Virus record (IMG/VR): IMGVR_UViG_3300044634_003731
Span: 1 to 64,000 of that record
DNA length: 64,000 nt
DNA from: a virus
Strand: one strand, 5' to 3'
The notes under the pieces were generated by a model. That model worked only from the letters and a program-made list of their open reading frames with translations, was not told the origin of the DNA and did not search any database. The stretch's first letter is position 1, and each line of letters opens with the position of its first letter. Both the position numbers and the translations under genes were made by a program. Shown in pieces: positions 22,716 through 32,324 of the stretch.

Positions 22716-22943
22716 ATGCATAAATCGGATCTTCTTCGTTGGATTGGAAATATGCTCCTCATGATTGGTTATCAAACTATGTTATGGGGAGATTTTAAAT
22801 ATGGTTTGATGATAAAAGTTATTGGAGGATTACTCACAATTCCTTTTGCTATTAAACTTAAGCTTTGGGATGTGTTATTTTTATGTGCATTTTTTGGGTT
22901 TAGTGAAATATCAAAACTCATGCAACTTTTTTTAGTTTCTTGA
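22716..22943 (+). CDS. Small multi-pass membrane protein
   Basis: A 75-residue hydrophobic protein with two or three membrane helices (about 9-24, 33-46, 52-72). GTGGGGGA lies 8 nt before the ATG. An upstream in-frame extension lacks a good start. Function unknown. Confidence 0.68.
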   Translation: MHKSDLLRWIGNMLLMIGYQTMLWGDFKYGLMIKVIGGLLTIPFAIKLKLWDVLFLCAFFGFSEISKLMQLFLVS

Positions 22944-22977
22944 CCCCTCATCTTACAAAAATCCTAATTGTAAAAAT

Positions 22978-23006
22978 ATGAGTTTAAATAACTCATATTT
23001 TTTTAT
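22978..23006 (+). terminator. Intrinsic terminator
   Basis: ATGAGTT/AACTCAT arms around TAAAT, then seven T. The ATG inside the left arm is not a gene start. Confidence 0.75.
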
Positions 23007-23037
23007 ATACATAAAAAATATTGTCTTATTTAATCTA

Positions 23038-24741
23038 ATGAATGCCCATAGCGATCTATTTTTGAAATCAAAAGAATTAAAAAACTTTTTATCCAGTAAA
23101 AAAGTTTTAGCAGTTAATGGATGCCATGATTCTTCTTTCACTTTTATAGATAAAAATGGAGATATAAGAATATTTGAATTAGAACGATTTTGTAAAAAAA
23201 GATATGCTGCTTTTAAAAAGCAGGCAGAACTTGATGGAGCAAATCACTCTATAGACGATAAATGTAGACATGAATTTTTAACTTATTTGAAAATTCATTT
23301 AAATGAAGAACCAGAAATTATATTGTATAGTGAATTGGATGATTATGATGTAACTTTCCTTTTAAAATATTTTCCCAAAGCAAGATTTTTTAGAATGGGA
23401 CATCATATGTCTCATTGTGCTGGAGCATATTTCCAGAGTGGATTTGGTAAAGAATGTCTTGTAATGTCACTTGATGCTGGGGGGATGGATTATCAAACTC
23501 TTAGTGAAATGTCATTGAGAAGTTATAGTGTATATTTTTTCTCTAAAGAAGAGTTTATTACTTTAGGGCATGTAAATTTTGGAAATAATCCGTTTATATT
23601 TGATCCCGGGATTTATGGATATTTTGGGCACTTTGTTAAAGAAATAACCAAGGGAAATAATGGTGATCCAGATCAAAAATCTTCTTTAGCATATGCAGGT
23701 AAAATAATGGGTCTTTCTGCTTATGGTAAAGTTAGACCAGAATGGGTTTCCCCAATAGAAAAATTTTATAGGCAGCATCCATTAGTTCATTGGTCGTATC
23801 AAGGACCCGCTGTAGAACAAATGTCTAAAGAAATGGGAGTAGAACTTTTTACTGATTGTTTCAGTGGACAAGATTCTTATGATTTGGCTGCAACAAATCA
23901 ACATGTGTTTGAGAATTTATGTTTCTCGCTTATAAAACCATATATTGAAAAGTATAATTTGGATTTGGTATTTTCTGGTGGATGTGCTTTAAATGTTATC
24001 TTCAATCAAAAGTTGAAAGAATACTTAGAATCAAAGGGATTGAAGTTGTATGTTCCACCAAACCCAAATGATTGTGGTTTATCTCTGGGGCACTTTACTT
24101 ATTATCAAACTTTGGAAATTAATTTATCTCCTTATTGTGGATTTGATATTTTAGATAGAGATAAAATACCATATTATTATCAACAATATCAAGATAGAGT
24201 TGAATATACTACAATTCCTAGAATAGTTGATTTAATTAAAAATGGAAAGATTGGTGGAATAATTGCAGGGTATTCTGAAGTTGGTCCTAGAGCGTTGGGG
24301 AATAGAAGTATTATTTGCGATCCTTCTATTCCAGATATGAAAGATATTATTAATTCTAAAGTAAAATTTAGAGAATGGTTTAGACCATTTGCGCCGGTTT
24401 GTAGGGAAGAGGATAAAGATTTATACTTTGATAATGCATATTCATCCGAATATATGAGTTTTGCTCCAACAGTAAAAGAAGAATATAAAAGTGTATTTCC
24501 CTCAATTACTCACGAGGATGGAACTGCAAGACTTCAAACAGTAACTAAAGAACAACATTCTCTGTTTTATGAAATCCTAGAAGAGTTGTCTAATAGGCAA
24601 TATCCTGCTATGATTATGAATACTTCTTTTAATATTAGAGGAAAACCCATACTAACTACAGTCGAAGATGCATTTTATGTGTTGGAAAATACTGAATTAG
24701 ACTTTATTGTTGTTGAAAATTTATTATTCATTAAAAAATGA
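23038..24741 (+). CDS. NodU/CmcH-type carbamoyltransferase
   Basis: A 567-residue O-carbamoyltransferase that uses carbamoyl phosphate to modify sugars or antibiotics. N-terminal kinase-like fold: VNGCHDSSFTF near 27-37 and FRMGHHMSHCAGAYFQSGF (near 118-136, metal-binding histidines). C-terminal YrdC-like part: VGPRALGNRSIICDP (near 417-431) and FRPFAPVCRE. The start at 23038 is preferred over 22978, which lies in a terminator. First gene of the sugar cluster; its stop overlaps the next ATG. Target is probably a surface or virion glycan. Confidence 0.87.
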   Translation: MNAHSDLFLKSKELKNFLSSKKVLAVNGCHDSSFTFIDKNGDIRIFELERFCKKRYAAFKKQAELDGANHSIDDKCRHEFLTYLKIHLNEEPEIILYSELDDYDVTFLLKYFPKARFFRMGHHMSHCAGAYFQSGFGKECLVMSLDAGGMDYQTLSEMSLRSYSVYFFSKEEFITLGHVNFGNNPFIFDPGIYGYFGHFVKEITKGNNGDPDQKSSLAYAGKIMGLSAYGKVRPEWVSPIEKFYRQHPLVHWSYQGPAVEQMSKEMGVELFTDCFSGQDSYDLAATNQHVFENLCFSLIKPYIEKYNLDLVFSGGCALNVIFNQKLKEYLESKGLKLYVPPNPNDCGLSLGHFTYYQTLEINLSPYCGFDILDRDKIPYYYQQYQDRVEYTTIPRIVDLIKNGKIGGIIAGYSEVGPRALGNRSIICDPSIPDMKDIINSKVKFREWFRPFAPVCREEDKDLYFDNAYSSEYMSFAPTVKEEYKSVFPSITHEDGTARLQTVTKEQHSLFYEILEELSNRQYPAMIMNTSFNIRGKPILTTVEDAFYVLENTELDFIVVENLLFIKK

Positions 24742-25511
24742 ACAGGATTTCTGATTATAAAAAATTATCTATAGATATTATTGATTGGATGTATAATTAT
24801 GCTAATAATAACAGCATAAATGCATTTGTAATTGGTGTTTCTGGAGGAATTGATTCTGCTGTTTCTTCAGTACTTTCTGCTAAAACAGGATTGCCTGTTT
24901 ATGCATTAGGTATGCCTATCCATCAGAAAGAAGAACAGGAAAATCTTTCTGATTTGCATTTAGAATATCTACAAAAAAATTTTAGCAATGTAATAGTTCA
25001 GAAGTATAATCTTTCGGAAGTATTTGAATCTTTTAAAAATGAGATGGGTGAATTTGGTATAAATTCTCATGCTCTTGCTAATACTCGTTCTCGTCTTAGA
25101 ATGGTAACCCTCTATCAAGTTGCTACTTCAGTTGGTGGTATTGTTGTTGGTACTGGAAATAAAGTTGAAGATTATGGTATAGGATTTTATACTAAATATG
25201 GCGATGGTGGTGTAGATATTGCTCCCATTGCAGATCTCTATAAAACCGAGGTGTGGGAACTTGGTAAATCATTGGGAATAGACCAACGAATTATTGAGGC
25301 AAACCCAACTGATGGTCTTTGGGATGATGGAAGAACAGATGAAGACCAAATAGGAACTTCATACGAAATGCTTGAGTGGGTTATGGAAAGGGGACTAAAT
25401 GAAGATTCAATGTTCTTGAATGAGAATCAGACTAACGCCATTCAAATTTACAAAAAATTTAACAAACAAAATAAGCATAAAATGATTTCTATTCCTACAT
25501 TTAAACTATGA
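24738..25511 (+). CDS. nadE: NH3-dependent NAD+ synthetase
   Basis: A 257-residue NadE that amidates nicotinic acid adenine dinucleotide to NAD+. The PP-loop SGGIDSA is at 35-41, and the family segments GTGNKVEDYGIGFYTKYGDG (about 137-156), PIADLYKTEVWELG and ANPTDGLWDDGRTDEDQIG follow in order. It is coupled to the carbamoyltransferase by ATGA and to the methyltransferase by another overlap. NAD supply for dehydrogenases of the cluster is one explanation; restoring NAD+ lost to host defence is another. Confidence 0.88.
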   Translation: MNRISDYKKLSIDIIDWMYNYANNNSINAFVIGVSGGIDSAVSSVLSAKTGLPVYALGMPIHQKEEQENLSDLHLEYLQKNFSNVIVQKYNLSEVFESFKNEMGEFGINSHALANTRSRLRMVTLYQVATSVGGIVVGTGNKVEDYGIGFYTKYGDGGVDIAPIADLYKTEVWELGKSLGIDQRIIEANPTDGLWDDGRTDEDQIGTSYEMLEWVMERGLNEDSMFLNENQTNAIQIYKKFNKQNKHKMISIPTFKL

Positions 25512-26290
25512 CAATATCAATAACTGAAGTAAAAGAGTTCTGGGATAATCGCCCTTGTAACATAAGACATTCTAAAAGAGAAGTTGGAACTAAAGAATAT
25601 TTTGATGAGGTAGAAAAAAAGAAATTTTTCGTAGAACCTCATATTAAATCTTTTTCGGAATTTAATCTTTGGAATGGGAAAAAAGTCCTTGAAATAGGAT
25701 GTGGTTTGGCAACTGCAGGAATTAATTTTGCTCGTAATGGTGCAGATTATACTGGTATTGAATTGTCTAAAGAAAGTTTAGAACTTGCAAAAAAAAGATT
25801 TGAAGTTTATAATTTGAAAGGAAATTTTTACGAAGGGAATGCCGAAAATTTATCTGAGTTTCTTCCAAAAGAAAAATTTGATTTAATTTATTCTTGGGGA
25901 GTAATTCATCATACTCCCAATCCACAAAAAGTAATAAATGAAGTAAAAAAATATCTTCATAAGAATGGAGTATTTAAAATGATGCTTTATTCTTCTAATT
26001 CATGGAAAAATTATATGATTGGTGCTGGATTGGATCAACCAGAAGCACAATATGGATGCCCTATTGCATATACATACACTGAAGATGAAATTAAAGATCT
26101 TTTAGGTGATGACTTTGAAATTATAAGCATTCAAAAAGACCATATTTTTCCATATCAAATTGAACCATATAAAAGAGGGGAATATATAAAACAACCTTGG
26201 TTTGAAGTAATGCCTGATGAAATGTTTAAAATTCTTGAAAAAAAACTTGGATGGCATTTATTGATTACATCTAAAATTAAAAAGGAATAA
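25508..26290 (+). CDS. Class I SAM-dependent methyltransferase
   Basis: A 260-residue methyltransferase. VLEIGCGLATAGINFARNG (about 59-77) is the SAM-binding motif I and DLIYSWGVIHHTPNP (about 125-139) is the motif IV/V region of the UbiE/Methyltransf_11 type. Substrate unknown; probably a sugar of the cluster. ATGA overlap with nadE. Confidence 0.83.
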   Translation: MTISITEVKEFWDNRPCNIRHSKREVGTKEYFDEVEKKKFFVEPHIKSFSEFNLWNGKKVLEIGCGLATAGINFARNGADYTGIELSKESLELAKKRFEVYNLKGNFYEGNAENLSEFLPKEKFDLIYSWGVIHHTPNPQKVINEVKKYLHKNGVFKMMLYSSNSWKNYMIGAGLDQPEAQYGCPIAYTYTEDEIKDLLGDDFEIISIQKDHIFPYQIEPYKRGEYIKQPWFEVMPDEMFKILEKKLGWHLLITSKIKKE

Positions 26291-26292
26291 TT

Positions 26293-27459
26293 ATGAAAAT
26301 AGGAGTAATTGGCGCAGGTAGACTTGGAATTTGTTTCGCACTTTTGTGTGAATCGGCAGGATACGATGTCTTAGTCTCTGATATTAGAGAAGATTATATT
26401 AATGATCTAAACAATCGTAAAATTATTACAAATGAACCTGAGGTAGAAAATATTCTTAGGACTGCTAAAAATTTTAGAGCAACTACTGACAACAAAGAAG
26501 TTATTCGTGAATGTGATTTAATTTATACACTAGTATCAACTCCTTCTCTTGAAGATGGATCTTATGATGTTTCTTATGTCTGGGATGTTATAGAAGACAT
26601 TAAAAAAGAAGTTGAAAACATCTCAACAAAAAAGTATTTTGTAGTTGGATGCACTGTAAACCCTGGAGATTGTGATAAATTTAAAAAGCATCTTCCATCA
26701 AAAATAAAAGTTCTTTATAATCCAGAATTTATTGCTCAGGGATCTATAATTAATGATTTACGTACTGCTGATATGGTTCTATTGGGAATAGACCATTCTG
26801 ATCAGACAGATCTAATTGTTTCTAATATGAGAAAGTTGTATGAAAAAATTCAGACAACTCGCGCAATTGTATGTACAATGTCAACAACTGCAGCAGAAAT
26901 TACTAAAATAGCAATTAATTGCTTCTTAACAACAAAAATTAGTTATGCAAATATGTTGGGAGATATTCTACATCATTCTGGATGTGGTGATGAAGTCACA
27001 TCAGTATTAAATTCTATTGGAACTGATAGTAGAATTGGAAGAAAATATCTTAAATATGGATTTGGTTATGGTGGTCCCTGTCTTCCAAGAGATAATAGAT
27101 CATTTGCTGCCTTTGCAAAGAAAGTTGGTTTAGAATATAATCTAGGAACAGTCACTGATGAGATTAATAATCAGCACGCAACCTTTATTTGTGATTATTA
27201 TGAAAAAATCAATAGAGACAATAAACCTTTTTATTTTGAATACATAACTTATAAAAAAGGCACCGATATTATTATTGAAAGTCAACAATATCGTCTTTGT
27301 ACTGATTTGTTGGATAGAGGAAATATTGTCTATATTCTCAATGATAAAAAGATTATTCCTCAAGTATGTGATTATTTGATTGATAAATATAGTGACCGGG
27401 TTAGATTTGTAGACGACATAAAATATATTATTGAACCCGTATTTATTGTAAATCTATAA
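26293..27459 (+). CDS. UDP-glucose/GDP-mannose dehydrogenase family protein
   Basis: A 388-residue nucleotide-sugar 6-dehydrogenase. The Rossmann motif GAGRLG is at 7-12. NPEFIAQGS (about 147-155) and GFGYGGPCLPRD (about 256-267) with the catalytic Cys near 263 are diagnostic. It oxidises the C6 hydroxyl to a carboxylate using two NAD+, giving a uronic acid. The last 90 residues are a less conserved nucleotide-sugar binding domain. It is 2 nt after the methyltransferase. Confidence 0.86.
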   Translation: MKIGVIGAGRLGICFALLCESAGYDVLVSDIREDYINDLNNRKIITNEPEVENILRTAKNFRATTDNKEVIRECDLIYTLVSTPSLEDGSYDVSYVWDVIEDIKKEVENISTKKYFVVGCTVNPGDCDKFKKHLPSKIKVLYNPEFIAQGSIINDLRTADMVLLGIDHSDQTDLIVSNMRKLYEKIQTTRAIVCTMSTTAAEITKIAINCFLTTKISYANMLGDILHHSGCGDEVTSVLNSIGTDSRIGRKYLKYGFGYGGPCLPRDNRSFAAFAKKVGLEYNLGTVTDEINNQHATFICDYYEKINRDNKPFYFEYITYKKGTDIIIESQQYRLCTDLLDRGNIVYILNDKKIIPQVCDYLIDKYSDRVRFVDDIKYIIEPVFIVNL

Positions 27460-27498
27460 AAAAATATTATTCTTTTTGTAAATGTTAGGAGAAACTAA

Positions 27499-28557
27499 AT
27501 GAGTGATTATACGAAAACGGCACTTGTACTTGGTGCTGGTGGTTTCATTGGAAGTCATATGGTAAAGAGACTTCGTTCTGAAGGATATTGGGTGCGTGGA
27601 GTTGATCTAAAGCATCCAGAATTTTCTGAAACAGAAGCACATGAATTTATTCAAGGTGACCTGAGGGATCCAACTTTTGTTGAGAGGGTTCTTCAGTATA
27701 AAGGTCCTTATCGTAATTTTTATAATTTTGTCCCATCAAGGTATATTGATACCTTTGATGAAATTTATCAGTTTGCTGCTGATATGGGTGGAGCAGGATT
27801 TGTGTTTAGTGGTGAGAATGATGCAGATATTATGCATAATTCTGCAACTATTAATCTGAATGTTCTTGAGGCACAACGACAACTGAATGACTTTAAAGGT
27901 ACAAATAAAACCAAGATTTTCTATTCTGGATCTGCTTGTATGTATCCAGAGCATAATCAACTAGACCCGGATAACCCAGATTGTCGTGAAGAATCAGCAT
28001 ACCCAGCTAACCCAGATTCTGAATATGGTTGGGAGAAATTGTTCTCAGAGCGGTTGTTTTTCGCTTATTCTCGTAATTATGGGATCCCTGTTCGGGTTGC
28101 TAGGTATCATAATATCTTTGGACCAGAAGGAACTTGGGAAGGGGGAAGAGAAAAGGCACCAGCAGCAATCTGCCGTAAAGTTGCCTATCTTTCTGAGGAA
28201 GGTGGAACCATCGAGGTGTGGGGAGATGGACTACAAACTCGTTCCTTCCTGTATATCGACGAGTGCATTGAGGCAACTCGTAGAATGATGGAATCTGATT
28301 TCATCGGACCAGTAAATATTGGTTCAGAAGAAATGGTTACTATTAATCAACTTGTAGATACTGCTGCTAAAGTTGCTGGAAAGAATGTAGAAAAAGAACA
28401 TATTCTTGACGCTCCTCTTGGAGTTCGTGGCCGTAATTCGAATAATGAACTTATCCGCGATAAACTTGGTTGGAATTATTCTCAAACTTTAGAGGAAGGA
28501 ATTCGTAAGACCTACGAATGGATTTCCCAACAAATTTCTAATAAAAACTGTAAGTGA
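27499..28557 (+). CDS. GDP-mannose 3,5-epimerase-like NAD-dependent epimerase
   Basis: A 352-residue short-chain dehydrogenase. GAGGFIGSHM (about 12-21) binds NAD. The catalytic YxxxK is in YGWEKLFSER (about 177-186). IYQFAADMGGAGF and YHNIFGPEGTWEGGREKAPA closely resemble plant GDP-mannose 3,5-epimerase, including the GGREKAPAA segment. An AGGAG site precedes the ATG. Codon use is somewhat more GC-rich than neighbours, possibly a separate acquisition. Confidence 0.88.
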   Translation: MSDYTKTALVLGAGGFIGSHMVKRLRSEGYWVRGVDLKHPEFSETEAHEFIQGDLRDPTFVERVLQYKGPYRNFYNFVPSRYIDTFDEIYQFAADMGGAGFVFSGENDADIMHNSATINLNVLEAQRQLNDFKGTNKTKIFYSGSACMYPEHNQLDPDNPDCREESAYPANPDSEYGWEKLFSERLFFAYSRNYGIPVRVARYHNIFGPEGTWEGGREKAPAAICRKVAYLSEEGGTIEVWGDGLQTRSFLYIDECIEATRRMMESDFIGPVNIGSEEMVTINQLVDTAAKVAGKNVEKEHILDAPLGVRGRNSNNELIRDKLGWNYSQTLEEGIRKTYEWISQQISNKNCK

Positions 28558-28562
28558 TAAAA

Positions 28563-29222
28563 ATGGCAAAACTGCAAAACGCAATTCATCTTCGTCCTAC
28601 ATTTGAGGACTTTAATATCCAGCACTATGTTGAAACTGGAACTGGTGGAATTTTAGATTCATACGGTCAGAATTCTCTCCTTCAAGTTTCACAACTTCAA
28701 AAACCGGATTTGACTATGCATTCGATTGAAATTCTTGATCGAATTTATAATGAAGCGGTGGATTATTTTAAAGATAATTCCAAAGTCTGTATGCATCTTG
28801 GTAATAGTCACGATGAACTTCCAAAGGTTCTTGATGAACTAGATGAAAATCCTGCTCTGTTTTTCCTTGATGCCCATTTCCCAGATTCTTATAGGGATGA
28901 GTATCATCGTGAAGTTATTCGTGATGACCCCGATTACATTAAAATTCCTCTTGAAGGAGAACTACGTATTCTGTGCCAGAAGCGTGATGTGAGTAAAGAT
29001 GTAATTGTTATTGATGACATTCGCATCTATAAAGAAGGTCCATATGAAAATGGTAACTTTGAAAATAAAGCACTTCATGGTGGAGAGAATCTAGATTTTG
29101 TTTATGAACTTCTTGATGAAACGCATATTATTGTTGAATCATATCTTCAGGAAGGATATTTGATTTGTTTCCCTATTATCGCTGAAGAAGATAAACTTCG
29201 TAATTATATTGTGGGTGCTTAA
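28563..29222 (+). CDS. Methyltransferase-like protein of sugar cluster
   Basis: A 219-residue protein: HYVETGTGGILDSYGQNSL (about 23-41), LTMHSIEIL, and ALFFLDAHFPDSYRDEYH (about 98-115), matching the Rossmann pattern of FkbM/TylF-like methyltransferases with an acidic D-A-H metal site. ATG at 28563 is chosen over an upstream GTG. The stop overlaps the next ATG (TAATG). Exact substrate unknown. Confidence 0.72.
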   Translation: MAKLQNAIHLRPTFEDFNIQHYVETGTGGILDSYGQNSLLQVSQLQKPDLTMHSIEILDRIYNEAVDYFKDNSKVCMHLGNSHDELPKVLDELDENPALFFLDAHFPDSYRDEYHREVIRDDPDYIKIPLEGELRILCQKRDVSKDVIVIDDIRIYKEGPYENGNFENKALHGGENLDFVYELLDETHIIVESYLQEGYLICFPIIAEEDKLRNYIVGA

Positions 29223-30082
29223 TGAGATTGCAAAATTGTAAGTATGTTGTTGCATCTGGAACAACTGGGAGATATGCGGGATGCGATCTTCTTGCTCATC
29301 CGGAAATGAATGAACTCTACTGCTTGTGGAATTGTGGATTTTATTCCAATGAATTTCAAGTTTTTAATTCACTCATTATTCTTTTGAGTCATGGAATAAT
29401 CCCAGAGAAAATTAATTACTCTTTTGGATTTAGGCATTTTAAAAAAGATCCAGAACAAGACATTTATCCATTATTTCATGAAATAAATGAAAGATGTGAA
29501 TTGGATCTTTATCGTAGAATAATTCTTCCAGATTCAAATAAAAAACAATTTGATCTTTATGATTTTTCAATTTATAATCAAATTATTAATCGATTTTTTG
29601 GTCCTAATGGAATAATTAAAGAGAGAAAACAATTTCTTATAGAAAAATATCAAATAGATACTTCAAAAACAATTGCTGTACTGTATAGAGGAACTGATAA
29701 GGGAACAGAATTAATTATTGCTAATCCTGAAGAATACTTAAATGAAGTAAAAAAGATTTTAAAAGAAAATCCGGATTTTAAAGTATTAATTCAAACGGAT
29801 CAAACTCAAGTAATTGAATATTTTTATTCTGAACTTCAAGATAAATTAATAACTTTTGAAGAAACACCATCTACTACTTCTAATAGTGTTATATGGAGTC
29901 TTATGGAAAAAAACGGTGCCAATTCAATTGATTGGTCTCAATGGTTTGATGCGGCATTAAGATGTGTTTCTGAATGCAAATATGTTATTAATCACACTGG
30001 AAATGTTGGTATGTTTATGAATTTGTATAGAGGGAATCTAAAAGGAGTATATCAATTTAATGAAAATGGAGTTTTGTCATGA
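29222..30082 (+). CDS. Fucosyltransferase-like glycosyltransferase
   Basis: A 286-residue protein with IAVLYRGTDKGTELI (about 154-168), the HxRxTDK-type motif of O-/alpha-1,6-fucosyltransferases (NodZ-like), and a later NHTGNVGMFMNLYRG region (about 258-272). Likely transfers a deoxyhexose or related sugar from a GDP-sugar. Coupled on both sides by overlaps. Confidence 0.72.
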   Translation: MRLQNCKYVVASGTTGRYAGCDLLAHPEMNELYCLWNCGFYSNEFQVFNSLIILLSHGIIPEKINYSFGFRHFKKDPEQDIYPLFHEINERCELDLYRRIILPDSNKKQFDLYDFSIYNQIINRFFGPNGIIKERKQFLIEKYQIDTSKTIAVLYRGTDKGTELIIANPEEYLNEVKKILKENPDFKVLIQTDQTQVIEYFYSELQDKLITFEETPSTTSNSVIWSLMEKNGANSIDWSQWFDAALRCVSECKYVINHTGNVGMFMNLYRGNLKGVYQFNENGVLS

Positions 30083-30657
30083 ATAAAATAGATTCTCAAA
30101 TTAGTCTTATTGAAAATTTAACACCTTCATCCTGGCCATCAGGATATTTTGAAAATACAATTTCTTATGTAAAGAATGATGGTTTATGGTTAGAATTTGG
30201 TGTTTGCTCTGGAAATACCATCAATATAATTTCATCAAAAACTAAAAATAAAGTTTATGGTTTTGATAGTTTTTTAGGTCTTCCTGAAGATTGGGGAAAT
30301 CATCAACCAAAAGGAACTTACAATAGAAATGGAAATCTTCCAGTAGTTAATAATAATGTAGAGTTAGTTGTAGGATTATTTCAAGATACTTTGGATGATT
30401 TTCTAAAAGAACATGAAGAACCAGTAGCATATTTACACTTAGATGCGGACTTATATTCATCAACTAAATTTGTTCTAGACAAACTTAAAAAAAGAATTGT
30501 TTCTGGAACTGTTATTTCGTTTGATGAAATTAGAAATTATCCAGAATATAGAGATCATGAAATTAAAGCATGGTTAGAATTTTCTAGTAAAACAAAAATA
30601 TCATATGAATGGATTACTAGAACAGATTACGAACAGGCAACTTGTATAGTAAAATGA
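30079..30657 (+). CDS. TylF/MycF-type sugar O-methyltransferase
   Basis: A 192-residue methyltransferase. WLEFGVCSGNTINII (about 36-50) and VYGFDSFLGLPEDW (about 57-70) are motifs of macrocin-O-methyltransferase relatives; AYLHLDADLYSSTKF (about 116-130) carries the metal-binding aspartates. It likely methylates a sugar hydroxyl. ATGA overlaps upstream and downstream. Confidence 0.82.
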   Translation: MNKIDSQISLIENLTPSSWPSGYFENTISYVKNDGLWLEFGVCSGNTINIISSKTKNKVYGFDSFLGLPEDWGNHQPKGTYNRNGNLPVVNNNVELVVGLFQDTLDDFLKEHEEPVAYLHLDADLYSSTKFVLDKLKKRIVSGTVISFDEIRNYPEYRDHEIKAWLEFSSKTKISYEWITRTDYEQATCIVK

Positions 30658-31448
30658 ATAAAATACCAGACTTAGTTTTTCATCATCATACTTCACTCGG
30701 GGATAATTTTATTTGCAATGCAATTGTTCATACCTATGCTGAACAACTCTGCGAAAGACTTCATCTTCCTTGTCATCATAGGTATTATGAGACAGTAAGT
30801 TGTTTATATCAAGATTTCGATAATATTATTGTGCATCCTTTTCATGATGATTGGGCAACATTAGAAAAAGAAATGTTTCCTTGGGCACAACAAAAGGGGT
30901 GGCCTGTAACAAGAATTGGATTTGAGAAGGTTTATTATCGTCGTCTTCAAAGAGAAAATTCTCCACCGGAATATTTTGCTGTCAATTTTGATAGGCAATT
31001 TTATGAACAAGCAGGAATTCTTTTTAAAGAAAGATATGAAAAATTTATTTTACCAAAAGAAATACCAGGAGTAGATGAAGTTTATGATAAGTTAACAGAA
31101 GGTGAAAAAAACTATATCATAGTGCATAAAAATTCCAGTGCAGAAGGAGATTATCCGATTGATCTTTGGACTTGGAGAAGAAATCAAATAGGCACAATCC
31201 CTGACACTAAAATTATAAAAATTGAAATGGGGCAGACAACAAATATGTTGTCATATATGAGACTTATTGAAAATGCAAAAGAGATTCATTGTCTAAACAG
31301 TAGTTTCTTTTGTTTAGTCGATAGTGTCGCTAAGAGGATTAAACCAAAACTTTTTTATCACGACATTCGTATGAATAATATTACTCAAACAAATTGTGAA
31401 TCGAATGGTAATCGTTGGACCATTGTTGAATATCCGTTTAAAAAATGA
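30654..31448 (+). CDS. Putative glycosyltransferase (GT9-like)
   Basis: A 264-residue protein starting MNKIPDLVFHHHTSLGDNFI; the H-H-x-x-x-GD start recalls the GD(x)-type N terminus of heptosyltransferase-like GT-B enzymes. A C-terminal segment ENAKEIHCLNSSFFCLVDSV (about 204-223) fits the donor-binding domain. The ATG at 30654 overlaps the upstream stop. Acceptor and donor unknown. Confidence 0.65.
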   Translation: MNKIPDLVFHHHTSLGDNFICNAIVHTYAEQLCERLHLPCHHRYYETVSCLYQDFDNIIVHPFHDDWATLEKEMFPWAQQKGWPVTRIGFEKVYYRRLQRENSPPEYFAVNFDRQFYEQAGILFKERYEKFILPKEIPGVDEVYDKLTEGEKNYIIVHKNSSAEGDYPIDLWTWRRNQIGTIPDTKIIKIEMGQTTNMLSYMRLIENAKEIHCLNSSFFCLVDSVAKRIKPKLFYHDIRMNNITQTNCESNGNRWTIVEYPFKK

Positions 31449-32323
31449 AAAAAGTAGCAGCTGTAACTTGGTGTACTGATGATTATGCAGTATATTTAAA
31501 ACCAGAAAAATTAAAAAAATCAATCAATCATTTTCATCCAGAAATTGATTTTTATATTGTGGATTCTAAACAAACTGAAAAAATAAAAAAAGAAAATCCT
31601 TGGTTGTTGTCGGAAAAAGTCAAATATCAAGATTGGATAAAAGTAATTACATGTCTTCCTTATGTTGAAGATTATGATATGATTATTTTATTAGATGCTG
31701 ATTGTATTTGTATTGGAAGCCTTGATAAGGTTATTGAGTCTGATAAAGAACTTATTGGAGTTAGAAATAATAATTTCTTTGGTAAAGCTGGATCTTCTCA
31801 ACCATGTGTTGTCCCTTTCTATGAACCATATGGTGATGGTGGAATGATTGGTGGTGATGATTTTGTAAATGCCGGATTTGTAGCATCAAATGATAAAAAG
31901 TTTTGGTATGAATGGAGAGATTTTAATAAATTCATAGCAGAGCAAAGTGATTGTAGAACTTTTACTTTTAAACCCTGGCCTTTAATTAGAAACGAGCAAG
32001 ATACTTGGAATCATATTTTCCATGCTAAAAACAAGTACACTAGTGAAATTATTGATAGAGAAGGAAGTGGAGTCACTTATGGTATAATTAATACCTGGGG
32101 TGAAAATGATCATTGCGAGAGTTGGAAAAAACTATATGTAAAAGATGATCAGATTTTCATTGATCATCCAATTACTGGACAACCACTGAGAACTAGTATT
32201 CTTCATGGTGCTGGTGTTGGAACTATGGAAACAATTAAACCAATGGGAGATCAATATCAATGGATATATAATATTGTTCCTGAAGAAGTTTCTGATTATA
32301 TTAAGTCTATTGTAGGGGATTGA
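31445..32323 (+). CDS. GT-A fold glycosyltransferase
   Basis: A 292-residue protein. DMIILLDADCICIGSLD (about 78-94) carries the DxD metal motif of family 8-like retaining transferases. A downstream LHGAG segment (near 255) matches the second metal/nucleotide contact. ATGA overlap with the previous gene. Confidence 0.78.
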   Translation: MKKVAAVTWCTDDYAVYLKPEKLKKSINHFHPEIDFYIVDSKQTEKIKKENPWLLSEKVKYQDWIKVITCLPYVEDYDMIILLDADCICIGSLDKVIESDKELIGVRNNNFFGKAGSSQPCVVPFYEPYGDGGMIGGDDFVNAGFVASNDKKFWYEWRDFNKFIAEQSDCRTFTFKPWPLIRNEQDTWNHIFHAKNKYTSEIIDREGSGVTYGIINTWGENDHCESWKKLYVKDDQIFIDHPITGQPLRTSILHGAGVGTMETIKPMGDQYQWIYNIVPEEVSDYIKSIVGD

Positions 32324-32324
32324 T

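Noticed and set aside
22978-23037. Upstream ATG as start of the carbamoyltransferase
   Set aside because: That ATG forms the left arm of a terminator hairpin with a T-run, and the added residues are hydrophobic and untypical of the family.
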